A DNA stretch of 10,748 bases, taken from Bacteriovoracaceae bacterium (GTDB taxonomy: Bacteria; Bdellovibrionota; UBA1018). A model generated the notes under the pieces. It was not told where the DNA came from. It ran no database searches and worked only from the letters and a program-made list of their open reading frames with translations. The translations under genes were made by a program, and so were the position numbers. The stretch is from NCBI GenBank assembly GCA_947446835.1, contig CANFHS010000068.1, positions 1 to 10,748 of the forward strand, given 5' to 3'. This document shows, one piece after another, positions 5,166 to 10,748 of this stretch (within the stretch, counting starts at the first letter, position 1; every line of letters starts with the position of its first letter).

Positions 5166-6805
5166 CCTGGCGGCGCGGCGGCGCTTGGTTTGGAGTCGCG
5201 CTCGGAGCCTGGGCTCTGGTCCGTCTGGGATTCCAGTTCTCATCCAGCAGCGCCCTTCAGCCCGCATTCTGGCCCTTGGCGGGGTTCGTCCAGGCTTTGG
5301 TGCTGGCCTGGGGTGCCTGGCTCTGGCCGGGCATCGCCCTGGGGACCTGCCTGGGCATGCTGGCCCAAGGAGCCCCTGTGGGCCTCGCCCTGGCGGTGAG
5401 CGCCATCAACACCGCGGGGCCGCTCGCGGGCAGCTTTCTGCTTCAGCGCTCCGGATCGGGTTTTGATCGCCGGTTGCGGGGAGTCTCTGACTTGCTTCGC
5501 TACGGCGCGGTCTGCGTTCTTGGAGTGAGCAGCGGGTCCGCGGTTCTGGGCGGGCTTGCATTTCAATGGCTCGGGGTGGGTCCTCCGCGGCCCCTTCTGG
5601 ATTCCATGCTTTACGGGTTTGTGGGCTATTCCCTGGGGCACCTGATCAAGGGGACCTTCCTGCTTCATTGTTTTGCGGGTGGCGAGCCCTGGCGCCTGCC
5701 GCGAAGCCGATGGGGCGAGGCATGGGCGCTGGCTCTGTTGAGCTGGCTCTTCGTGGTCGTCGTGTTCTGGAACGAGTTTGAGCCCACGCTCCATCAGACG
5801 CCCCAGGCGTACGGGGTGTTTCCCTTGCTGACGTGGGTGGCCTTGCGCCTGGGTCCCGCCTGGACTTCCGCTCTTGGCCTGGCGTTCTCGCTGGCCGTGG
5901 TCGTGGCGAGTGCCCAGGGGAGCGGGCCCTTCCTGGTCTACTCCGACGGCGCGCGCTTGATGTTCGTGCAGCTCTACCTGGGGGTGTTTTACGGGCATGG
6001 CCTGCTTCTGGCGGTGGGTCATTCGGAGAGGGCCAGGGTCCTGGCGCAGGAGGCACAGAGCAAGCGGGAGGCAGAATCCGCGCTCCAGCTGCGGAATGAC
6101 TTCATCTCGATTGCCGCGCACGAGCTCAAGACGCCCCTGACTCCGTTCAAGCTGCAGGTGCAGGTCCTGAAGCGCGCCCTGGAGCGCCAGGGCGGGGCGC
6201 TGCCTGATGGTTCAAGGCTCCTGCAGGCACTTGCGGTGAGTGAAGCCCAGGTCAACCGGTTGGCCCGCCTGGTGGACGAAATGCTGGATGTTTCCCGGAT
6301 CACCGAAGGAAAGCTTCGGCTGAATCCTGAGCCTATGGATCTGAGTCTGCTGGTCCGTGAAGTCCGGGAGCGGTTCCAGCAGGACATCACCCAGGCCGGC
6401 TCATCGGTTCATCTGGACCTGGACCTGGAATGCCCGGGGGTCTGGGATCGCCTGCGTCTGGAACAGGTCGTGGTCAATCTGCTCTCGAATGCGATCAAGT
6501 ACGGCCGTGGACATCCCATCCTGGTGACCCTGAACGCCCGAAATGGAAAGGCTGTCCTGGTCGTCAAGGACCAGGGAATCGGAATCAAGCCCCTGGACCA
6601 GGATCGGCTGTTCCAGCGGTTCGAAAGGGCATCACCGTCAGCCAAATTCGGGGGCTTGGGGCTGGGCTTGTACATCACCCGCCAGATCGTCGAAGCCCAC
6701 GGCGGCACCATCTGCGTCGATAGCCAGGAAGGTGTGGGCTCGACCTTCGCGGTCGAACTGCCGCAGGTCGCGTCGCAGCTGGACGCCGAGCCCCGGAGTG
6801 CCTAA
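5162..6805 (+). CDS. MASE1-type membrane sensor histidine kinase
   Basis: This is a 547-residue protein. Residues about 8-285 contain about eight hydrophobic segments with MASE1 features: FWPLAGF (36-42) and LTWVALRLGPAWTSALG followed by a SAQGSGPF segment (about 223-257). A short coiled linker (285-310) leads to HisKA with His320 (AAHELKTPL, with the usual Glu and Thr), then the ATPase domain: Asn443 (NLLSNAIKYG), DQGIGI (470-475), F-box LFQRFERA and GGLGLGLY (497-504). All catalytic motifs are intact. MASE1 is a membrane sensor domain whose ligand is generally unknown. AAGGA lies 9 nt before the ATG, which overlaps the receiver stop. It is the last gene of the operon and meets the convergent PilZ gene with overlapping stop codons. 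Confidence 0.92.
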   Translation: MTWRRGGAWFGVALGAWALVRLGFQFSSSSALQPAFWPLAGFVQALVLAWGAWLWPGIALGTCLGMLAQGAPVGLALAVSAINTAGPLAGSFLLQRSGSGFDRRLRGVSDLLRYGAVCVLGVSSGSAVLGGLAFQWLGVGPPRPLLDSMLYGFVGYSLGHLIKGTFLLHCFAGGEPWRLPRSRWGEAWALALLSWLFVVVVFWNEFEPTLHQTPQAYGVFPLLTWVALRLGPAWTSALGLAFSLAVVVASAQGSGPFLVYSDGARLMFVQLYLGVFYGHGLLLAVGHSERARVLAQEAQSKREAESALQLRNDFISIAAHELKTPLTPFKLQVQVLKRALERQGGALPDGSRLLQALAVSEAQVNRLARLVDEMLDVSRITEGKLRLNPEPMDLSLLVREVRERFQQDITQAGSSVHLDLDLECPGVWDRLRLEQVVVNLLSNAIKYGRGHPILVTLNARNGKAVLVVKDQGIGIKPLDQDRLFQRFERASPSAKFGGLGLGLYITRQIVEAHGGTICVDSQEGVGSTFAVELPQVASQLDAEPRSA

Positions 6806-8511
6806 TCCTGCAGGAGGACCTGCCGGAGGTACTCGAAGCTTTCTTCGAGCACGAAATGGTTGATGCGCTCACGGCCTTCGTCCGAAAGGCTGGTGAAGCG
6901 CATGCCCACGTGCACCTGCTGGCCTTCGACCCGGGTCCAGCGCACTTCGCCCAGGGTCTCCACCCGGACTCCATTGATGGCGAGCTGGAGCGTTCCATGC
7001 AGAGGTCCAGGTGGGAAGAGCGGCAACTCGCTTTTGGGGGCCTCGATCCGCAGGCCCGAGGCGCTCAGGTCCAGGATGCGGTACAGGCGGCGGTCCCAGG
7101 TGGCCTGCAGCAGGCGAGTGGCGGGAATCGGGTACCTGAAATACCCGCGTCGCTGGACTTCGTAGACGGTCCCGGGAAGCTTCAGGCGCACGCGCTGTCC
7201 CTGCTTGTGGAGATGGTCCTGGGGGCATTCGAAGAGGAGGCCTGCCCGCGGAAGACTGATATTCCCGTAGATGGGGTTTTGCCCCACGGCTTTCAGGAAG
7301 GCGTCGTAGGAGCCTTCGCTCTGGGGAGAAGGAAGTCCCAGCCACAGCCTGCTTTCGGCGTGGTCCACCTGCTCGACCGCGGCGCTGAACGAGGCGGCCT
7401 GGCCCTTGGACCAGAGCGAGACGCGTGCCGCGGTCCGGTCCAGCTCCCGCAGGTAGGAGTCCAGATGCACGGCCTGGTCGATGACCGTAAAGAGCTGCGC
7501 CCTCGGATGCACGATGGGCTGGATCTGCTTCAGCAGGGAGTCCGCCTCCAGCTCGCTGGCAATCGGGATCCCCAGCCGCTCGTTCAGGCTGGAGCTGTCC
7601 GCGTAGTCCAACGAGGAGAGCTCGGGGGCCTTGTGGACGGCTGGATTCAGGGGAACCCGGTACTCGTTCAGGATGCTGCGGTAGATGTCGCCCCAGCGGG
7701 AAACGCCCACCTTCGAGTTCTTGCGGATGCGGAGCAGCCCGTCTTCGGCCACCCAAAGCCGGTCGCCCACCCGGGCGCCTTCCCGGAGGTAGGTCAGCTT
7801 CGGGTCCAGGCTGATGAACTGCCAACGCGAGTCGCTGAAATCGGGCCTTTTTCCGCTGAAAATCCAGCTGCCTTCCAGGTCGCCCAGCTGCGGGGAGTCG
7901 GGCCGGGGTTGCCAGCGCCACCTCTCGGCGGCTTCGCGATGCCAGCGGCCGGTCGTGGGACCCGGCCCCAGCAGGTCGATGATCCAGTGATCGCGGATGC
8001 GTCGCACATCGGCCTGCGACCGCAGCAGCCAGCAGTCGCCCGCGAACTCCACGGCCTCGACCAGGTGCAGGGCATCGTCTCCGCGGAGCACCCCTTCGGC
8101 TTTGCCCCGATTTTCGGGATCGGGTTGCAGGGCCCAGAGCCTGCGTTCCAGGCGCAGCCGGCAGAACGTGGGGGTCAGGTGGGCTCCGGTCAGGGTTTCC
8201 AGGAAACCCATGCGCCTCAGGATCTTGGGCACATCCGGGTGCATCACGAAGTTGATGGCCAGGAGGCCCACTTCACCCTTCAGGATGCGACGCCGGTTCA
8301 GCTTGGTGAAACTGACCAGATCGTTGAGCTCGGTGCCGCTGCGGATGAAGGCCACGAGAAGGCAGCGCCTGGCGGCCTCCAGCGAGGCGCGAAGGGTAGT
8401 CATGTCCTTGCAGAGGCGCACGGACTGGGCGTGAAGCTGGCCTGGAAGAGCGAGCGTCTCCTGGAGCAGGGGCTCCTGATTCCTGGCCAGCACGATCAGC
8501 TCCGTCTGCAT
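6802..8511 (-). CDS. Large PilZ-domain protein, putative c-di-GMP effector
   Basis: This is a 569-residue soluble protein. The C-terminal PilZ domain (about 452-560) has both c-di-GMP signatures: RRGYFR (454-459, RxxxR) and DLSASG (481-486, DxSxxG). Residues about 320-450 look like a YcgR-N/PilZN-type beta-barrel that precedes PilZ in flagellar brake proteins. The N-terminal half is not recognised. Residues about 45-125 read like a degenerate receiver or alpha/beta fold (LLVAFIRSG, GLLAINFVMHPDVPKILRRMGF), and 155-260 is Trp-rich with WLLRSQ, WIFSGKR and LWVAEDG segments. No signal peptide or membrane helix is visible. It probably adjusts motility, adhesion or exopolysaccharide in response to c-di-GMP, but its partner is unknown. 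The ATG at 8511 is preceded by a TATCCT box and only a weak ribosome site. Confidence 0.8.
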   Translation of the reverse strand: MQTELIVLARNQEPLLQETLALPGQLHAQSVRLCKDMTTLRASLEAARRCLLVAFIRSGTELNDLVSFTKLNRRRILKGEVGLLAINFVMHPDVPKILRRMGFLETLTGAHLTPTFCRLRLERRLWALQPDPENRGKAEGVLRGDDALHLVEAVEFAGDCWLLRSQADVRRIRDHWIIDLLGPGPTTGRWHREAAERWRWQPRPDSPQLGDLEGSWIFSGKRPDFSDSRWQFISLDPKLTYLREGARVGDRLWVAEDGLLRIRKNSKVGVSRWGDIYRSILNEYRVPLNPAVHKAPELSSLDYADSSSLNERLGIPIASELEADSLLKQIQPIVHPRAQLFTVIDQAVHLDSYLRELDRTAARVSLWSKGQAASFSAAVEQVDHAESRLWLGLPSPQSEGSYDAFLKAVGQNPIYGNISLPRAGLLFECPQDHLHKQGQRVRLKLPGTVYEVQRRGYFRYPIPATRLLQATWDRRLYRILDLSASGLRIEAPKSELPLFPPGPLHGTLQLAINGVRVETLGEVRWTRVEGQQVHVGMRFTSLSDEGRERINHFVLEESFEYLRQVLLQD

Positions 8512-8517
8512 GCTTCC

Positions 8518-8547
8518 AGGATAGCACCGCGCCCCAGGTTGGGCGAA
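8518..8547 (-). promoter_or_regulatory. Putative leaderless promoter of the PilZ gene
   Basis: On the minus strand, TTCGCC (8547-8542), an 18-bp spacer and TATCCT (8523-8518) precede the PilZ ATG by only 6 nt. The -10 is a good TAnnnT match and the spacing to the ATG predicts transcription starting at the start codon. It lies in the 49-bp gap after the porin gene, so the PilZ gene need not depend on porin transcription. Confidence 0.4.
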
Positions 8548-8560
8548 TGGAAGGCGGGGC

Positions 8561-9646
8561 TCAGAACGAGTAAAGCAGGCTGCCGGTGGTCGTGGTCTGG
8601 CTGTTGGTGGTTCCTGAAGCGGTGACGAAGGCGTTCTGGGTCGACTGATCGAGCCGGCCCTCGATCCGGTATTCCAGTCCGTCGGCCAGGCCTTGGCTCC
8701 AGGTCAGGGTGATGCTCGTCAGGTCCTGGGGCAAGCCCGAGGTCACTCCCTGCGGGTCCGAGTAGAGTTCCAGGCGCGGGCTCAGGTAGGCGTCGCTCGA
8801 AACGGCGAACTTGGCGGCCAGGGTGCCCGCCATCCAGCGGGCATCCGGGGTCCAGCCGTTCAACAGATCCGCGGCCAGGCTCACGCTGCCGGACAGCTTC
8901 CACACGCCGATCAGCTCCTGGAGCGTTTTCTGGACGCTGCTGGCGCTGGTGCCTTCGGAGCCGGACAGGAAGTTGTAGGTCAGGGTCAGCGAATCGGCGG
9001 GAGTCCAGGTGGCCTGGGCCCCCAGCGTCTTGGCGTCGTTGGTATCGTAGGTGGTGTTCCAGCCGTTGTAGACGTACAGGTTCGTGACCAGCGTGCCGGG
9101 CAGGAGCGCGTAACTCATGCTCGCGCCCAGATGCCAGTAGGGGCTTCCCAGCGCGAACAGGAACGAACGCGAGTACTGCCAGTTGTCCTTGGCCTTGGCG
9201 CCCTCCCAGTCCACGTGGGTGAGCATCTTGCCGACGGAAAAGGTCAATCCGCTGACGCTGGCGGGTGAGTAGGTCACGAAGGCCTGGCCCACGTGCTTGG
9301 TGACCTCGTCGGTGCTGGTTCCGTTCTTGTGCAGAAAGTCGGTCAGGTCGCCCACGTCCAGGTCGATGCGCAGCGATGCCTGCTTCTGGCTGTGCCTGAT
9401 CGAGACTTCGGCCAGGTTCAGGCCGAACTGGTTGTGGAACTGGTCGAAGTTGCGAAGGTTGGTCTGCGCGTCCGGCAGTCCTCCGGAGTTCAGGCTCAGC
9501 GAAGGGGGGCGGTTGAAGTTGAACGAGTAGTACAGGTCCAGGAGCCCGGACACGGTTGTCGCAGAAGCCGGGGGTGTCTCCGCCAGGGTGGAAGCCGGGT
9601 AAACCCCCAGCGCCAGAAGTCCGAGCATGCGGATCGCGTTTCTCAT
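8561..9646 (-). CDS. BBP2/OmpL-like outer-membrane porin
   Basis: This is a 361-residue protein with a signal peptide (MLGLLALGVYPASTLA, cleavage near residue 22). The mature start (VSGLLDLYYSFNFNRPP), the block RNFDQFHNQFGLNLAEVSI, the strand FSVGKMLTHVDWEGA, NWQYSRSFLFALGSPYWHLG and the terminal Phe (LLYSF) match the putative beta-barrel porin-2 family (BBP2, OmpL-like). It is expected to form a diffusion channel for small solutes in the outer membrane; the substrate cannot be told. The start at 9646 was chosen because GGAGA lies 11 nt upstream and the signal peptide begins there; an earlier in-frame ATG at 9727 would add 27 non-signal-like residues across the ribosome site. It is divergent from the Cache sensor gene. 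Confidence 0.88.
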   Translation of the reverse strand: MRNAIRMLGLLALGVYPASTLAETPPASATTVSGLLDLYYSFNFNRPPSLSLNSGGLPDAQTNLRNFDQFHNQFGLNLAEVSIRHSQKQASLRIDLDVGDLTDFLHKNGTSTDEVTKHVGQAFVTYSPASVSGLTFSVGKMLTHVDWEGAKAKDNWQYSRSFLFALGSPYWHLGASMSYALLPGTLVTNLYVYNGWNTTYDTNDAKTLGAQATWTPADSLTLTYNFLSGSEGTSASSVQKTLQELIGVWKLSGSVSLAADLLNGWTPDARWMAGTLAAKFAVSSDAYLSPRLELYSDPQGVTSGLPQDLTSITLTWSQGLADGLEYRIEGRLDQSTQNAFVTASGTTNSQTTTTGSLLYSF

Positions 9647-9657
9647 CGTCGCGGGTG

Positions 9658-9668
9658 TCTCCTCTCCT
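9658..9668 (-). promoter_or_regulatory. Ribosome-binding site that decides the porin start
   Basis: The minus strand reads AGGAGAGGAGA, a double Shine-Dalgarno core, ending 11 nt before ATG 9646. This strong site supports 9646 over the earlier in-frame ATG at 9727. Confidence 0.7.
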
Positions 9669-9704
9669 GATTGTGGAGGGCGTTGGGTGCGATGACTATG
9701 AAGA

Positions 9705-9732
9705 AGCGATGAAGCTTGGCGGGTCACGTCAA
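9705..9732 (-). promoter_or_regulatory. Weak candidate porin promoter in the divergent intergenic region
   Basis: On the minus strand TTGACG (9732-9727) is a good -35 box. ATCGCT (9710-9705) after 16 bp is only a poor -10 box. The 136-bp gap 9647-9782 between the porin and the Cache sensor must hold both promoters. I could not find a convincing sigma-70, sigma-54 or sigma-28 site for the plus-strand gene. Confidence 0.25.
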
Positions 9733-9782
9733 GAGTCCGACTTCAGCTGACGAAATGTCCAGGGAACGAGGTTGAAACTGCC

Positions 9783-10748
9783 ATGAACCTGAACACGAAG
9801 CTGCTGACCTTGACCTTGGGGATGTGTGCCCTTTCGATGGGCGTTTTCGGCGTGGTTGCGGTCCGCCAAAGCGCCCATGAAAAGCGCCTGGGCAAGGAGA
9901 CGTTCATCCAGGCCTCAGTCGACTCGCTCATGAACAAGATCGACCGCAACCTCTTTGAACGCTACGGGGACGTGCAGGCCTTCGCGCTTTCCGAGCCTGC
10001 GCGCTCAGGAAATCCTGCACGCATCACGGCCCTGATGGACGACATGATGGGGGCCTACGCGCCCATTTACCGGGCCATGTTCGTGGTTGACCTGCGAGGC
10101 CGCATCGTCGCCACGAACTCGGTGGGCGGAGACGGCAAAAAATTGGGGATGGACCGCTGGCTGGGCCGCGATGTCTCGGGCGAAAAATGGTTCCAGCTGG
10201 GGGTGTCCGGAAAGGTCGCCAGCGGGACGGCCCTGGTCGAGGATGCCTACGAGGATCTGGAGCTGGCGTCTGCCGTGGGCGGAAAGGGTCGGTTCATGAA
10301 TTTCACGGCGCCCATCCGGGATGCCAAGGGCAAGGTCACGGGGGTCTGGAGCAACCGGATGGATTTCGACGAGGTGGTCAGCCAGATCGCCGCCGACGAT
10401 GCCGCCAAGCTCAAGACCGACCGGATTCCGGTGGTGCGGCCGTTCATCCTGGATTTCCAGGGACGACTCATCGAACGGCCCCAGGGGGCTGACGAAGGAT
10501 TGAAAAGCGTGTTTCCGGGCTTCGAGCAGGTCCGCCAGAAGGCGCAGGACGAGACGGTCGTGTACCAACGCGGCGCCAGCATCCAGGCCTTGACGCGTTC
10601 GCGGGGATTTTCGGCTTACCCGGGTCTGGGCTGGTTCGCCGTGCTGCAGATCCCTTCCGAAGAGTCGGATGCTTCGCTGGTCTGGACCTTGGCATTGGCT
10701 GGAGTGGCCATCCTCACGGTTGCGGCACTCAGCATGGGAGGAGTCCTC
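9783..10748 (+). CDS. Cache-domain membrane sensor, N-terminal part (probable methyl-accepting chemotaxis protein), cut by window edge
   Basis: 322 codons are open to the window end. Residues 5-27 form a first membrane helix (LLTLTLGMCALSMGVFGVVAV). Residues 28-298 are a periplasmic double-Cache-like domain, with markers NLFERYGDVQAFALS, MFVVDLRGRIVATNS, DVSGEKWFQ, FMNFTAPIRDAKGKVTGVW, FILDFQGRLI and a membrane-proximal GLGWFAVLQIPSEE. A second membrane helix begins near 299 (LVWTLALAGVAILTVAALSMG). The two Cache halves are an N-terminal ligand-binding one and a smaller membrane-proximal one. Such sensors most often continue into HAMP and a chemoreceptor signalling domain, but a kinase or GGDEF output cannot be excluded because that part is outside the window. 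GAGG lies 11 nt before the ATG. It is transcribed divergently from the porin. Confidence 0.85.
   Translation, partial: MNLNTKLLTLTLGMCALSMGVFGVVAVRQSAHEKRLGKETFIQASVDSLMNKIDRNLFERYGDVQAFALSEPARSGNPARITALMDDMMGAYAPIYRAMFVVDLRGRIVATNSVGGDGKKLGMDRWLGRDVSGEKWFQLGVSGKVASGTALVEDAYEDLELASAVGGKGRFMNFTAPIRDAKGKVTGVWSNRMDFDEVVSQIAADDAAKLKTDRIPVVRPFILDFQGRLIERPQGADEGLKSVFPGFEQVRQKAQDETVVYQRGASIQALTRSRGFSAYPGLGWFAVLQIPSEESDASLVWTLALAGVAILTVAALSMGGVL

Noticed and set aside
6806..6823. TCCTGCAGGA palindrome and overlapping GCAGG/CCTGC hairpin at the convergent gene ends
   Set aside because: Short stems inside the last PilZ codons with no T-run; likely chance in GC-rich coding sequence.
8530..8545. CGCCC/GGGCG hairpin between the porin and PilZ genes
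   Set aside because: A 5-bp stem with no T-run on either strand is too weak for an intrinsic terminator, and it overlaps the candidate PilZ promoter.
6856..8625. 589-codon open frame on the plus strand, opposite the PilZ gene
   Set aside because: It is an antisense shadow in GC-rich DNA. The translation is a Gln/Gly/Arg-rich low-complexity mix with no domain, while the minus strand here carries the PilZ motifs.
1..10748. tRNA, rRNA, CRISPR array, insertion sequence, riboswitch or prophage genes
   Set aside because: Nothing matching these was seen. Coding density is near complete and no tandem or terminal repeats were noticed.

Overview
The window is high-GC, densely coded bacterial DNA with almost no intergenic space. 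Gene content (a RegB-type redox kinase, a Tat-exported HiPIP, several Gram-negative outer-membrane proteins, a PilZ protein and a Cache-domain sensor) shows a Gram-negative bacterium with a respiratory, motile or chemotactic lifestyle. Overall style suggests an Acidobacteriota/Holophagae (Geothrix-like) or deltaproteobacterial genome. That placement is an inference from gene style and was not tested by any search.

Layout. (1) Minus strand, 1-1356: a two-component pair, a RegB/PrrB-like membrane histidine kinase and, overlapping its stop by ATGA, the first 16 codons of its response regulator, which is cut by the window edge. (2) Plus strand, 1421-6805: a tight run of eight genes. They are a membrane-anchored MGHG protein of the YtkA/FixH type, a HiPIP, a peroxiredoxin-like thioredoxin-fold protein, an MGHG lipoprotein, an outer-membrane beta-barrel with a Cys-Cys-Gly-Gly mature N-terminus, a secreted MGHG protein, a single-domain receiver and a MASE1 histidine kinase. 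Several junctions overlap (ATGA or 14 nt), so this looks like one operon, with possible internal promoters ahead of the HiPIP and the receiver. (3) Minus strand, 6802-8511: a 569-residue PilZ (c-di-GMP effector) protein that converges on the operon with overlapping stop codons. (4) Minus strand, 8561-9646: a BBP2-type porin. (5) Plus strand, 9783 to the end: the N-terminal sensor half of a Cache-domain receptor, divergent from the porin and truncated by the window.

How it may fit together. The most interesting part is 1421-4742. Three paralogous small periplasmic proteins share a C-x9-C pair, a W/F-M-x2-M-G-H-G motif and a later M-[PG]-G-x-W motif, but use three different localisation signals: inner-membrane anchor, lipoprotein and soluble. 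They alternate with a high-potential Fe-S electron carrier, a redoxin with CPC and C-terminal Cys, and an outer-membrane barrel. Together they could form an envelope-spanning copper-handling or electron-transfer module. The flanking RegB-like kinase keeps the quinone-binding GGxxNP motif and the redox Cys position. A perfect 6-3-6 palindrome resembling a RegA/RegR-type site lies just upstream of the HiPIP promoter, so redox control of the module is a reasonable hypothesis. Several genes here have a TAnnnT -10 box only 6-9 nt before the ATG and no Shine-Dalgarno sequence, which suggests leaderless transcripts.
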